DNA of 64,000 nucleotides from Pedobacter rhizosphaerae (GCF_900111155.1 NZ_FOGG01000007.1:62001-126000), one strand, 5' to 3'. Numbered from the stretch's first letter, positions 1 through 9,252 are shown. A program made the numbers and translations. Notes: a model not told the origin generated them from the letters alone.

Positions 1-133
1 CCTGACCATGTTCACCGTGCCCAGCATTTCCACCTGGATCGTGTCCACCTCTGGAATCAGCTCTGCAGCAAGTGTGATGGGCAGTAACGCGGCTAAAGTA
101 GGTAGCGTGGCCGGAAATATTGTAGGAGGATAG
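1..133 (+). CDS. traJ: TraJ C-terminus (partial, start outside window)
   Basis: An open frame enters from the left edge and ends in TAG at 131-133; 43 residues are visible, rich in small residues (Ser, Ala, Gly, Val) and ending VGSVAGNIVGG. The call as the end of TraJ, the polytopic inner-membrane protein of Bacteroidetes conjugation systems, rests on its place immediately before traK with a 3-bp gap; the tail is too short to identify by itself. The purine-rich bases in its last codons (GGAGGA) probably also serve as the traK ribosome binding site. Confidence 0.6.
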   Translation, partial: LTMFTVPSISTWIVSTSGISSAASVMGSNAAKVGSVAGNIVGG

Positions 134-136
134 TAC

Positions 137-757
137 ATGCTGATTAAAAATATTGAAAGCAAGGTACGCCTCGCCAGCATCGTATCTGTGGGCAGTTTTT
201 TGCTGAGCTTTGCCCTAAGTGTCACCGCCTTTTTTTTTGCCTACAGGCAGGTAGGTGAGGAGAGAAGGCAGATATATATACTCAATGCCCAAGGGCTGCC
301 ACAACCTGCATACCGGCGGGCGCTGGAGATGAATCGCAGCGCAGAATACCGTGCTCACATCAGCCGATTTCATGAGCTTTTTTTCTCGCTCATCCCTGAT
401 GAGAAATACATCGAGCAGCAGATGAGCCGCGCGATGTACCTCGTTGATGAAAGTGGGGTGAGGCAATACAACAACTTAAAGGAGAAAAGTTTTTTTAACT
501 CGGTGCTCTCTTCTTCTGCAGTGCTGTCCTTGCAAATCGATTCGATCCTGCTTGATGAAAAGCAACACTACTTTCGCCTCTATGCTACCCAGCGAATTGA
601 TCGCCGCAGCTCGCTCACCACCAGATCCTTAATTACTGAAGGGCACCTGGTTGATCTGCCTGCCCGTTCAGAGCACAATCCACATGCGGTTCTGATTACC
701 GGCTGGAAGACGCTGGAAAATGCGGACCGTTCTTCGCAGTCCAAGGACCCGTTTTAA
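137..757 (+). CDS. traK: Conjugative transposon protein TraK (VirB8-like)
   Basis: A 206-residue protein, the usual TraK length. It has a short cytoplasmic N-terminus, one membrane helix at about residues 12-36 and a soluble periplasmic domain. In Bacteroidetes conjugation machines TraK holds the position of VirB8, an inner-membrane scaffold of the type IV secretion channel. The start follows GGAGGA closely, an unusually good ribosome binding site for this phylum. It lies directly between the TraJ tail and a TraL-sized gene, as expected in the tra operon. Confidence 0.88.
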   Translation: MLIKNIESKVRLASIVSVGSFLLSFALSVTAFFFAYRQVGEERRQIYILNAQGLPQPAYRRALEMNRSAEYRAHISRFHELFFSLIPDEKYIEQQMSRAMYLVDESGVRQYNNLKEKSFFNSVLSSSAVLSLQIDSILLDEKQHYFRLYATQRIDRRSSLTTRSLITEGHLVDLPARSEHNPHAVLITGWKTLENADRSSQSKDPF

Positions 758-767
758 TCTTGATGAT

Positions 768-1157
768 ATGAAAAGAAAAACATTTTTCGCTTCGGGATCC
801 CTTGGGCGTGTTTCCAAGCTTGGCTTTGGTTTAGAGAAAGTCTTTTACTCCCCATTGCAGCGCTTTCCCCGCTTCGCCTTTTTGATGATGATTCTGCTGA
901 TCGCTTTTTCGGTGATCTTTCGTTTCGCCACTAATCCGCCCGCAGTCCCCCCAAAGGTCAGTTTGACCCAGGGCCCTGCTTCGGCAAATTTAAGCAGATT
1001 ACCCCAAACCGCGTCTGCTTTAGCTCAGGTGATGGAACTGCAGGCGGTATTGGCAGAAATTTCAACCCAGGATACTTTAAGCGCGGTAGATAGCATCAAG
1101 ATTGAAAGGCTGCTTAGCCGGATATCCCTGCTGCAAAAACAAATTCAAAAACCATGA
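768..1157 (+). CDS. Small inner-membrane conjugation protein in TraL position
   Basis: A 129-residue protein starting at ATG 768; an upstream in-frame start at 720 would overlap traK and is less likely. It has a basic N-terminus, one hydrophobic helix at about residues 34-52 and a C-terminal half that reads as a short coiled coil (MELQAVLAEI onwards). Its place between TraK and TraM and its overlap of 4 bases with TraM argue for the TraL slot of the operon. Sequence similarity to known TraL is not obvious to me, so the name rests on synteny. Confidence 0.6.
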   Translation: MKRKTFFASGSLGRVSKLGFGLEKVFYSPLQRFPRFAFLMMILLIAFSVIFRFATNPPAVPPKVSLTQGPASANLSRLPQTASALAQVMELQAVLAEISTQDTLSAVDSIKIERLLSRISLLQKQIQKP

Positions 1158-2290
1158 GAAAAATAGATTTTAAGCATCCCCGTTACATGCTTCCCCTGAT
1201 TATTCTTCCCTTTATCTTCATCCTTTTTTATGTTTACCGGAACAGCAATTTTTCAAAAGCTAAGGGCTTAAAAGATTCCATTCAGCTCAGTGCCGATCTG
1301 GGTGAAGTTTCTCCGGATGTGAGCAGCTCAAGCATGGAAGACAAGTTTCAGGCATCCCGCGAAAAATTTAAAAAAGGTGATGGACAAACCCCGCTTTCGG
1401 CAATCACTGATCCTGACTCTACATCTTCAGAGTGGGCTCAGCAGCAGCGAATAGCGGCTATGAGAGAGGCCGTGTTATATCCCTCATCGCCCAGACCCTT
1501 AAATAGATCTGTTAAAGAGGATGAATCCCTGGCCTCTCAAAAGGCGCTTGCTGCAGCTTTAAATGAGCTCCATTCACCTCCGCCAGTAAATCCCAGCTCC
1601 GCAAGGCCACCAACGGATCCCATGGCCATTTTTCGTGCCCAGATGGCTATTGTAGACAGCATGGGAAAAGCCAATGACCCTGCCAATCGGAGTGCGAAAA
1701 ATAAAAAAGGGGTTATGGGTGCTTCCCGAGAGCAGGAAAGCTCTAGGGAGGTCCTCAAAGTATCGCTGGAGAGAGATTCTGAAGCAGATTTTAATAGCGT
1801 AAAACCAGTTAAGTCAAACAGCAAATTCATTGCTGCAATGGTAAACGAGCAGCTCCTTGTCAAAGGGGAATCCAGAATTAGCCTGAAATTACTTCAAGAC
1901 ATCTATGCCGGGGGGTACCGGATCGAAAAGGGTACCATTTTATATGCCCTGGTCAGTGGATTTTCCACTCAGCGTATTCAGATCTCCGTCCATTCTATCC
2001 TGCACCGGGGAGAATTGCTTGCGGTGAATTTAGAGGTTTACGATATCGATGGAATCAAGGGGCTTTATGTGCCTTCCTCCACTTTTCGCGATCTGAGTAA
2101 AGAACTCGGGAGTGCGGGAATCCAGGGAACAGATCTGCCACTGTCCAATGGACAAATCAGCAGTCTGCTTGGCAGGGTATTCCAGTCCGGGAGTACTGCA
2201 CTGAATAGAATAATTATGCGTAACAAAGCCCGGATTGGCTACGGCTCAATGCTCTATCTGATTGATCCCGATCAGCTGAAAAGAAATTAA
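1154..2290 (+). CDS. traM: Conjugative transposon protein TraM (VirB10-like)
   Basis: A 378-residue protein with one membrane helix (about residues 11-28), a long low-complexity Ser/Pro-rich periplasmic linker (about 40-200) and a conserved C-terminal domain (about 225-375) containing LKLLQDIYAGGYRIEKGTIL and a later GSTALNRIIMRNKARI segment. This is the TraM layout; TraM is the VirB10-like protein thought to span from the inner membrane to the outer-membrane core of the conjugation channel. The ATG overlaps the preceding stop (ATGA), implying translational coupling. Confidence 0.9.
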   Translation: MRKIDFKHPRYMLPLIILPFIFILFYVYRNSNFSKAKGLKDSIQLSADLGEVSPDVSSSSMEDKFQASREKFKKGDGQTPLSAITDPDSTSSEWAQQQRIAAMREAVLYPSSPRPLNRSVKEDESLASQKALAAALNELHSPPPVNPSSARPPTDPMAIFRAQMAIVDSMGKANDPANRSAKNKKGVMGASREQESSREVLKVSLERDSEADFNSVKPVKSNSKFIAAMVNEQLLVKGESRISLKLLQDIYAGGYRIEKGTILYALVSGFSTQRIQISVHSILHRGELLAVNLEVYDIDGIKGLYVPSSTFRDLSKELGSAGIQGTDLPLSNGQISSLLGRVFQSGSTALNRIIMRNKARIGYGSMLYLIDPDQLKRN

Positions 2291-2307
2291 ACATACAAGC
2301 TACAACT

Positions 2308-3123
2308 ATGAAATTAAAACTTATTTATCTGCTCACAGCTCTCACCTTAAGCATCGACCTTTATGCCCAGCTGCCCTCTAGTATTGTGCTGGTGAAAGGC
2401 TCCACACTTCATTTCCGCTCTCCCGAGCCTATCCGTTATGTTGACCTTTCTTCCCCTGATTTAAAAGGAGACCTTCCCTTGGATCAGTTACTCAGGGTAA
2501 AGCTGAAGCTAGACTCTGGGAAAACAAAGTACGATGAATCACCTTACCTGATTACCATTGCCGGAGAAAGCTTTTTAGCCCAGTACCGCATCATTGCCCT
2601 GGATCACCACTCCATGCAGCCTTTAACTACCGAAATAGAGATTCAGCCTAAAGATATGCTGCCCTTATCACCCGCTTCCCCAGAGCTGACTACCCCCCAG
2701 ATCAAAGCCTGTGCACTGGAATTATTATCCCAACATAAATCCCGTAAATTATTTTCTGCCAGAGGGCAGGATATTTCTCTACACATTAACCGTATAGCCT
2801 CAGCAGGGGACTTGATTTTTATCGATATCACTGCAAGCAATGCTTCTCATATGGCCTATGAGATTGACAATTTGGAATTTAGTCTTCAGGATAGGCGAAT
2901 CGTCAAGGCCACCAACCAGCAATCCATCGAGCTTAAACCACGCTGGCAGCTCTATCCCTCCAAGCGGTTCACTCAGCACTACAGAAATATCTATGTGCTC
3001 AACAAATTGAGCCTTTCAGGGGAGAAATGCCTGAAAATTACGCTAACTGAAGTTCAACCCTCTGTCCGTAAGGTCAGTATTTTTTTGAAGAGTAGAGATC
3101 TGCTCAATGCCGATACATTTTAA
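2308..3123 (+). CDS. traN: Conjugative transposon protein TraN (VirB9-like)
   Basis: A 271-residue protein with a clear signal peptide ending SIDLYAQ at about residue 21, followed by a beta-rich periplasmic domain with the FRSPEPIRYVDLSSPDLKGD region typical of TraN (DUF4138). TraN occupies the VirB9 position and pairs with TraM in the outer-membrane part of the channel. It starts 17 bp after traM and ends 23 bp before the coupling ATPase. The length is normal and no damage is seen. Confidence 0.88.
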   Translation: MKLKLIYLLTALTLSIDLYAQLPSSIVLVKGSTLHFRSPEPIRYVDLSSPDLKGDLPLDQLLRVKLKLDSGKTKYDESPYLITIAGESFLAQYRIIALDHHSMQPLTTEIEIQPKDMLPLSPASPELTTPQIKACALELLSQHKSRKLFSARGQDISLHINRIASAGDLIFIDITASNASHMAYEIDNLEFSLQDRRIVKATNQQSIELKPRWQLYPSKRFTQHYRNIYVLNKLSLSGEKCLKITLTEVQPSVRKVSIFLKSRDLLNADTF

Positions 3124-3146
3124 TTCAACCTATATAGTGTAGAAAA

Positions 3147-5126
3147 ATGGAAGAAACCCAAACCCAGCAGAGCTTACACCGGTTCATGCAGTTCAGTATC
3201 TATCTTGCCGTTTCACTGGATTTGCTGTGTTTTTTGTTGCCGCAAATGCGGCCGCACCTCCCTGTATATATTTGGGGTATCGCCAAAATGCTGACGAATA
3301 TCTTTAGCAGGCTTACTATTTTTCAGCACCCACTTTACAGCAGGCTTTTTATACTGTCACTACTATTGTTGGTATCAGTGGGTACATTGAGCAAAAAGTC
3401 GAGAGAATTTAATGCCAAAAGAGCCATTGCTTTTCCCTTATTCACAGGACTTATCTTTTTCTTTGGCAGTCCACTTGTTCTGAAGGCAATGGCTGAGGAA
3501 ATGATAACAAATACCTGGGGCATGATTTGCTATTCTTCATTGCTTATACTGGGTACCATACTAATCCATACCGCAACTGATAACATCTCTAAAATCATCA
3601 GCTCAGGCTTTGGAAAAGACCGTTGGAACATCGAGGAAGAATCTTTCATGCAGCCCATCAGACCAAAACTAGGTCCCCACCGGGTAAGTATTCCTTCTCT
3701 TTTTTATTTTAAAGATAAAGTGAGGAATGGTTTCATCAACATCGAAAACATATTCCGTGGAACCTTGCTGATTGGAACTCCTGGATCGGGCAAGAGTTTT
3801 GGGGTCGTCATGCCTTTTATCCGTCAGCTGATAGATAAGGGATTTTGTATATGCCTGTATGATTTCAAATATCCTGACCTTGGTCAGCTGGCCTACTACC
3901 ATTACCTGCATCAGCGAAAAAAAGGTAAACTTCTAAACTACGGATTTCATGTACTCAATCTCAATCAGGTTGAGCGCAGTAGAAGGGTAAATGTTTTGCG
4001 CTCAGATTACATCTCCACCCTGGCTGATGCCTCGGAAACCGCTGAGGCCTTGGTTGAAGCGTTAAAAAAAGGAGATAAGTCATCCGGAAGCGACCAGTTT
4101 TTTACTCAGAGTGCCGTCAACTTTCTTTCCGCCAGTATATACTTCCTTGCCAGACATGATGGGGGAAAATATTCTTCACTGCCTCACCTACTATCCTTTT
4201 TAAACTGTTCTTATGAGCAGATCTTTTCTGCACTGATGAGTAATGATGAGCTTTCTTCTCTGCTCTCTCCATTCAAGAGTGCCTATCAGGCCCGTGCATT
4301 TGATCAGCTGGAAGGTCAGGTAGGCACCCTGAAGATATTTATTTCCAGGCTGGCCACCCTGGAGAGTTTCTGGATATTCTCCGGGGATGACTTTTCCCTG
4401 CGGATTAGCGATCCGGCTGCCCCCTCCATGCTGATTTTAGCCAATGATCCAAATACCCAAAATATCAATTCTGCCTGCTATTCCGCAGTCCTTAACCGGC
4501 TGACCAGACTGCTCAACAATAAGGGAAACCTGCCCAGTGCACTCTTGCTCGATGAGCTCCCAACTCTTTTCGTTCACAAAATCGAAAATCTTATTGCAAC
4601 GGCCCGATCCAACCGGGTTGCAGTGCTCATGGGACTGCAGGAATTGCCCCAATTTCAGCAGCAGTATGGTAAAGACACCGCCAACACCATTTGCGCGGTG
4701 GTGGGAAATGTACTGGCAGGATCGGTGAGAAACAAGGAAACTTTGGATTGGCTTGAAAAGCTTTTTGGTAAAGTAAAGCAGGTAAATGAGAGCCTTTCCA
4801 TTGACAGAAATAAAACCTCGGTATCCTTAAGCGAACGCCTGGAATATCTTATCCCCTCGGGAAAAATAGCCTCCTTGCGGGCTGGGGAGCTGGTGGGAAT
4901 GCTGGCCGGAGATGTGGTGGAATCTTTTGATGGAAGATATGAGTCCTCAGCAATTAACTGCCGGGTGAATCTGGACTTGGAAAGTATTGCCAAGGAAGAG
5001 TCCAGTTATCCACAAATGCCCCTTTATTATGATTTTAAAGGAGCAAAACGGCAGGTGCTCGAGGAAAATTTCCGCCGTATCAATAGGGAGATTTCTCAGC
5101 TCATCGCATGCTTTCCATCGGCCTAG
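3147..5126 (+). CDS. VirD4/TraG-type conjugative coupling ATPase
   Basis: A 659-residue protein. The N-terminal 140 residues contain several membrane helices; a Walker A motif GTPGSGKS lies at residues 210-217 and a Walker B LLLDELPTL around residue 469. This is the type IV coupling protein (often annotated MobC or TraG in Bacteroidetes), an inner-membrane ATPase that hands relaxase-bound DNA to the secretion channel. The relaxase genes usually found near it are not in this window. It sits directly after TraN; no truncation is apparent. Confidence 0.87.
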   Translation: MEETQTQQSLHRFMQFSIYLAVSLDLLCFLLPQMRPHLPVYIWGIAKMLTNIFSRLTIFQHPLYSRLFILSLLLLVSVGTLSKKSREFNAKRAIAFPLFTGLIFFFGSPLVLKAMAEEMITNTWGMICYSSLLILGTILIHTATDNISKIISSGFGKDRWNIEEESFMQPIRPKLGPHRVSIPSLFYFKDKVRNGFINIENIFRGTLLIGTPGSGKSFGVVMPFIRQLIDKGFCICLYDFKYPDLGQLAYYHYLHQRKKGKLLNYGFHVLNLNQVERSRRVNVLRSDYISTLADASETAEALVEALKKGDKSSGSDQFFTQSAVNFLSASIYFLARHDGGKYSSLPHLLSFLNCSYEQIFSALMSNDELSSLLSPFKSAYQARAFDQLEGQVGTLKIFISRLATLESFWIFSGDDFSLRISDPAAPSMLILANDPNTQNINSACYSAVLNRLTRLLNNKGNLPSALLLDELPTLFVHKIENLIATARSNRVAVLMGLQELPQFQQQYGKDTANTICAVVGNVLAGSVRNKETLDWLEKLFGKVKQVNESLSIDRNKTSVSLSERLEYLIPSGKIASLRAGELVGMLAGDVVESFDGRYESSAINCRVNLDLESIAKEESSYPQMPLYYDFKGAKRQVLEENFRRINREISQLIACFPSA

Positions 5127-5177
5127 TGTCATTGAGATACAACCCCAAACAAATAAACCACCTGAAAGCCAAAAATT

Positions 5178-5576
5178 ATGGAAAAATTTATTTCAAAGCC
5201 TGTTCTGGTAGATTTGGGACAGTCTTTTTTACCCGCAATTGGGGTAGTCAGCGCCATTGACCTTACAAAAGGTACAGCAACTGTGGTATTTAGCGATCTC
5301 TCCGTACAAACTCATGTTTTATCTGCTGTTGCCTTTCTCAAGGATAAGCAAACCCTTTACCAGCAACTGCTGACCCAAAGCGCTAATATTACAAGTGAGG
5401 ATTTTAAAACCCTGCTGAAGGTGAATATGCTCCAGGAAAATCCAGCGGACTCCTCGATCCTCCAGGCCATGCAACTTTTACGTCACCATCCCGGTGCCTT
5501 GGCGCTGGCCAGTAACTCTATTGCTGAAGTGCTCAATATAAGGTTGCAACAAAGGGAAGCAAGTCCAGGCAGATGA
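5178..5576 (+). CDS. Unknown protein of the conjugative element
   Basis: A 132-residue soluble protein of no family I recognise. The N-terminal half is predicted beta-rich (GTATVVFSDLSVQTHVLSAV), the C-terminal half helical. It lies between the coupling ATPase and an M23 peptidase and overlaps the latter by 4 bases, so the two are probably translated together. It has no signal peptide or membrane helix. An accessory role in transfer or element maintenance is only an inference from position. Confidence 0.6.
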   Translation: MEKFISKPVLVDLGQSFLPAIGVVSAIDLTKGTATVVFSDLSVQTHVLSAVAFLKDKQTLYQQLLTQSANITSEDFKTLLKVNMLQENPADSSILQAMQLLRHHPGALALASNSIAEVLNIRLQQREASPGR

Positions 5577-6043
5577 GCATGCTGGAAAAGTTAATGGGCC
5601 TACTGCTAATAGGGATGCAGGGTGCATTTTGCCATGCTCAGCGGCAGGTTGTTCTTCCTTTGGATTCATTAGTGGTCACCAGTGGCTTTGGCCCAAGGAT
5701 TCACCCTGTATTGCGCAAGGGCGATTTTCACCGTGGCGTTGACCTCAGGGCCAAGCAATCAGCGGTTAAAACGGTGATGGCTGGGAGGGTGTCATCGTGT
5801 GGCTACAATCCGATACTTGGAAACTTTGTGTGCATATCACATGGTAAATTGGAAAGTATCTATGGTCATCTCTCTTTTGCGATGGTATCGCCAGGGGAGT
5901 GGCTGGAAGCAGGTAAGGTAATTGGTGTCTCTGGTAATAGCGGACGGACCACAGCAGCACATTTGCATTTCGCGCTTCGCTACCAGGGTATTTTCCTGGA
6001 TCCTATTCAATTCCTCTTTGCAATAAGAAATAGCGAACGCTAA
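5573..6043 (+). CDS. M23 family metallopeptidase (conjugation-associated murein hydrolase)
   Basis: A 156-residue protein with a signal sequence (to about residue 23, CHAQ) and a nearly complete LytM/M23 domain: SGFGPRIHP, the zinc ligands H53 and D57 in FHRGVDL, YGHL with H99, and HLHF with H130 and H132. M23 enzymes cut peptide cross-links of peptidoglycan; in a conjugation operon the likely role is opening the wall for channel assembly. The start overlaps the previous gene by ATGA. It consists of little more than the catalytic domain. Confidence 0.85.
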   Translation: MSMLEKLMGLLLIGMQGAFCHAQRQVVLPLDSLVVTSGFGPRIHPVLRKGDFHRGVDLRAKQSAVKTVMAGRVSSCGYNPILGNFVCISHGKLESIYGHLSFAMVSPGEWLEAGKVIGVSGNSGRTTAAHLHFALRYQGIFLDPIQFLFAIRNSER

Positions 6044-6170
6044 GGATTTGTCCCGATCGCTATTAGCGCCCACTAAAAAATGATCAGGGCTTACTATGGT
6101 AATGGCTAGCTGCTTGTGCTATGTGCACTAAGTACAATAAGGCCTTTGTGATGTTTTAAAAATTCAAGTT
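6044..6170 (+). other. Short gap inside the conjugative element
   Basis: These 127 bases separate the M23 peptidase from the next small gene. I see no open frame of useful length and no clear hairpin. A new transcript for the ardC group could start here, but no good TTG/TAnnTTTG pair stands out. Confidence 0.4.
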
Positions 6171-6335
6171 ATGATTTCAGAAAAATTAGAGAATGCCGAG
6201 AAATCTCTTGGCACCTTGCTCATGCTCATGAGAATCGATGAACAGATTTCTCTCAATGCAGAGCAGGCAGTAGCTTATGGGGTAGAATTTGCTGATGAAC
6301 TCCCCTTAAGTGAGGAAGGAGATGATGATGGATAA
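6171..6335 (+). CDS. Small acidic protein (54 aa) upstream of ardC
   Basis: An ATG at 6171 opens a 54-codon frame ending TAA at 6333-6335. The product is acidic and helical, with the C-terminus LPLSEEGDDDG. The stop overlaps the start of the ArdC-like gene in another frame by 8 bases, and the AGGAAGGAG run in its last codons probably forms the ardC ribosome binding site, so the two are likely coupled. No family recognised. A small acidic protein next to an antirestriction gene could itself mimic DNA, but that is speculation. Confidence 0.55.
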   Translation: MISEKLENAEKSLGTLLMLMRIDEQISLNAEQAVAYGVEFADELPLSEEGDDDG

Positions 6336-7533
6336 AAAGCAGTCCCCAATGCACCTTCAAGTTGCCAAACTACTCATTGAGCAACTCAAAGCAGGGACTG
6401 CCCCATGGCAAAAGCCGTGGAGCGCTCCTGATAAGCGCTTGGAAATGATGCCCTATAACTTTCAGAGTGGCAAACGTTACCGGGGAATTAATGCTATTCA
6501 TCTTTTACTCTCAGATCGCGGAGATCCAAGGTGGATGACTTTCAAGCAGGCAGAAGCCAGTGGCCTGCGCGTAGCTCGTGGCGAAAAGGGAACCCTTATC
6601 CAATTTGTTAAGACCCATGAGCGTAAAAAACTTCGTGATGATCAGGGTAAGCAGGTTTACAATGAGCTTGGTGAACCGATAATGGAAATGGTCAGTTTGC
6701 CCAGGCCCATCATCTCAAATGCCTGGGTGTTCAACGCTGAGCAAATCCAGAACATGCCTGAAATGTCCCTACCTACCTCGCATCTTTCCTGGGATCCGAT
6801 AGAAAGAGCTGAAATGCTCATCTCAAACAGTGGTGCAGACATCTCCCATCAGTACATTGATGAAGCTTATTACCATATCCGTTACGATGCGATCGTTGTT
6901 CCCAAAGCAGAACAGTTTGAGCATGCTAAAGGGTATTATGCCACAGTCATGCACGAACTGGCCCACTGGACCGGACATCCCTCCAGATTAGACCGGAGTA
7001 AATTTTTTCAAAATGGTCTCCATCAATATGCCAGGGAAGAACTTCGTGCTGAAATTGCCTCCATGATCATTGGTGCCGAACTCGGGATTGGCAATGATCA
7101 CGGCCAGCATGTAGCCTATCTTCAGGGCTGGATTGACATTTTGCAGGATAACCCTTTAGAGATCCTTACAGCCTCGGTGGATGCGGAAAAAATATTTTCT
7201 TTTCTCAGCTCACTTGAGCGGAAACAGGAGCTTACAATGAATGTTACCAAGGAGATGGGAGAGGCGCTAAAGTCAAATAAAAGCTATCTTTCTACCGGGG
7301 ATACCATTCATTACAAGGGGCACACCTATCTCATTCAGGGTCATTTAAAGCAAGGACGCTTGCGCGTCAAGCAATTGCCTTCAGCAATCTGCTTTACCCT
7401 TTCTGGCCAGGATAAGCTCTACAACTCATTGCTTGCAGTGAAGCTTAATGCTTTACAGCAGCAAACAAGCCAACCGATCGCCCAATCTTCGGCGCTTGTT
7501 TTACCAACCTTCCCTTTAACCCCTAAAAGATAA
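6328..7533 (+). CDS. ArdC-like antirestriction protein with zincin metallopeptidase domain
   Basis: About 401 residues from ATG 6328; in-frame ATGs at 6322 and 6325 and a GTG at 6310 are alternatives, and the purine-rich run before 6322 favours one of the ATG triplet. The N-terminal domain (KLLIEQLKAGTAPWQKPW, then KRYRGINAIHLLL) is the ArdC single-strand DNA-binding type; the zinc motif HELAHWTGH lies at about residues 209-217. ArdC proteins protect incoming single-stranded DNA from host restriction during conjugation. A C-terminal extension of about 110 residues after the peptidase domain is not explained by the family core. Confidence 0.85.
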   Translation: MDKKQSPMHLQVAKLLIEQLKAGTAPWQKPWSAPDKRLEMMPYNFQSGKRYRGINAIHLLLSDRGDPRWMTFKQAEASGLRVARGEKGTLIQFVKTHERKKLRDDQGKQVYNELGEPIMEMVSLPRPIISNAWVFNAEQIQNMPEMSLPTSHLSWDPIERAEMLISNSGADISHQYIDEAYYHIRYDAIVVPKAEQFEHAKGYYATVMHELAHWTGHPSRLDRSKFFQNGLHQYAREELRAEIASMIIGAELGIGNDHGQHVAYLQGWIDILQDNPLEILTASVDAEKIFSFLSSLERKQELTMNVTKEMGEALKSNKSYLSTGDTIHYKGHTYLIQGHLKQGRLRVKQLPSAICFTLSGQDKLYNSLLAVKLNALQQQTSQPIAQSSALVLPTFPLTPKR

Positions 7534-8315
7534 TGACTATGGAAACTCCATTTAATTCAGCCGACCTGCCTATAGATCAGCTCTCCCGTCTTGGAATTTA
7601 TCAGGGCGATCAGTTACTACTGGATTCCTCCCAGGTCTCCGCACTGCTTTCCGGCAGAAGAACATCTCTTATTTCCCTACGTGATATAAAAGGTGATGGA
7701 TTTGAGATTGAAAGGCTTGATGCCAAGCTCTCTTTATCCAGAGAAGAAAACGGCAAAGTAGAATTGCTGATTCATCCCATCTATAAGCAACCCCGGGAGC
7801 ACACTTTGCTCACTGAAATGCAAATGCGAGATTTAATAACAGGAAAACAGGATTATATCTCTAAACTTATCGAGCAGGAAGATGGTCACTCCACGCTGCT
7901 TAATGTGGAATACGATGAGCAGACACGTGAATTTATCAGTTATCATGTCTCTGAGATCATCCCACCCGACCGAGTCAATTCGATATTGCTTAGTGAAGAA
8001 GAGAAAAGTGCCTTCCAAAGAGGGGAGTCGCTTGAGCTAGAAGATGGAACCAAATTGCAGCATAGGGCAACTGAGCCAAGTGGACTTTTGAGTAACCGTA
8101 AGATGCTTATCCTTTCTGTACTGATTGATGGGGGTATTTCTTACCTGTTGATTAAAGGCATTTCTGCCTTCAGACAAAATCCACAGCAATTAGATCACCA
8201 TACGGCCTCTTTTGAGCGTGCTGTCCAGCAGATGCGCGGAGAAGGACTAGGCAACGCAGACCAGCGCATTTTAGAGCGACAGATGACGCCTCCTCGTCAA
8301 ATCAATCACCGCTGA
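7533..8315 (+). CDS. Mobile-element protein with a DUF4099-like N-terminus and one membrane helix
   Basis: A 260-residue protein whose ATG overlaps the ardC stop by one base (TAATG). The N-terminal part (DLPIDQLSRLGIYQGDQLLL) resembles proteins annotated DUF4099/DUF3945 in Bacteroidetes mobile elements; I name this from memory and cannot check it. A hydrophobic stretch near residues 189-211 is a probable membrane helix, followed by a Gln-rich tail. Function unknown. Position next to ardC suggests a role in establishment or regulation of the element. Confidence 0.6.
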   Translation: MTMETPFNSADLPIDQLSRLGIYQGDQLLLDSSQVSALLSGRRTSLISLRDIKGDGFEIERLDAKLSLSREENGKVELLIHPIYKQPREHTLLTEMQMRDLITGKQDYISKLIEQEDGHSTLLNVEYDEQTREFISYHVSEIIPPDRVNSILLSEEEKSAFQRGESLELEDGTKLQHRATEPSGLLSNRKMLILSVLIDGGISYLLIKGISAFRQNPQQLDHHTASFERAVQQMRGEGLGNADQRILERQMTPPRQINHR

Positions 8316-8360
8316 TTTTCAGTAATAAAGTAATCACTAACAGACTTAAAATTTAAAAAT

Positions 8361-9197
8361 ATGGACCAGAACAATTTAGAATATTTGCAGAAAACCCTCG
8401 ATTACCTGGGTTTTGGTACCCGGTTGAATGAAGTGCTCTCCTCAGCCATCTATCGGGAACTGGAAAGCTTCAGTCTTGGAATTAACCAACGTTACATTCC
8501 CGCTGAATTTCGCTCAGATCCTACTAAAATGATAGATCAGGCTCATTTTCAACTTAACTTTAGCCGATCGGGAGAGACGGGCATGTATTTTTTGAACACC
8601 TATCAGCTTACCCTCAAGCGATACAATGCAGAGGAGCCTATTCAGCAGACCTTTGACCTGGAAAAACACCATCGTATCAGCGCCCTTCAGGCCTATCGGT
8701 TAACCTGTGGTCTTTCTCTGGAAAAGGAAATTCTACAAAAAAGGGAGGCAGGCGATGACGTTATCCCTCAGCGCATTCCGGTTTGGCTAAAGCTTGACCT
8801 TTCGGTGAGTGATGACAAGGGCAATCACCCTCTCATGCGTTTTTATCCGGGCTATGGCTATGATTTGAGAACTACGTTGGATAATTTTGCCTTTTTGGGG
8901 TTGGAAGATCCAGAAAAAAAAGATGCCGTGATTAAGGCACTTCGATTTGGCAACCTAATTGAACTTTCGCTGGCGAAAGAAAATGGATCTCAGCAGGTCT
9001 ACGTGGCAGCAAACCCGAAATTAAAAACATTAGACCTCTATTCAATGAACATGCAGCCCATTAAAGACTTGTCTGCAGTACTACCAAAAAATGAAAATCT
9101 ACCAGATATACAGTCTACAGGAGTAGAGGCCAAAGGAAACAATAATACCATAACCTTTCCAATGGATAGCGTTGAGAATAGGGGACGTGGAAGGTAA
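8361..9197 (+). CDS. Unknown protein at the right end of the conjugative element
   Basis: A 278-residue soluble protein with no signal peptide or membrane helix. The central part (about 60-220) alternates strands and helices; the last 40 residues are low-complexity and Asn-rich. I do not assign a family. It follows the previous gene after 45 bp and is the last gene with the element's base composition; its stop lies 55 bp from the stop of the convergent carbamoyltransferase gene. Confidence 0.6.
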   Translation: MDQNNLEYLQKTLDYLGFGTRLNEVLSSAIYRELESFSLGINQRYIPAEFRSDPTKMIDQAHFQLNFSRSGETGMYFLNTYQLTLKRYNAEEPIQQTFDLEKHHRISALQAYRLTCGLSLEKEILQKREAGDDVIPQRIPVWLKLDLSVSDDKGNHPLMRFYPGYGYDLRTTLDNFAFLGLEDPEKKDAVIKALRFGNLIELSLAKENGSQQVYVAANPKLKTLDLYSMNMQPIKDLSAVLPKNENLPDIQSTGVEAKGNNNTITFPMDSVENRGRGR

Positions 9198-9252
9198 CTG
9201 AAAATCGAGGTTAATTATGATTTGTGAGTGTAAGTTAATGAATGTCGATATC

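Larger units (their letters stand above)
1..9197 (+). mobile_element. Distal part of a Bacteroidetes conjugative element (ICE or integrated plasmid)
   Basis: Twelve consecutive plus-strand genes form a conjugation block: end of TraJ, TraK, TraL-like, TraM, TraN and a VirD4-type coupling protein, then an M23 peptidase, an ArdC-type antirestriction protein and conserved accessory proteins. Gene order and close packing match Bacteroidetes conjugative transposons. Base composition is visibly more GC-rich than the polysaccharide locus that follows. No integrase, relaxase or attachment site is visible here; the element continues to the left of the window, and its right edge, judged only from gene content and composition, lies between 9197 and 9253. 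Whether it is intact or a remnant cannot be told. Confidence 0.8.
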
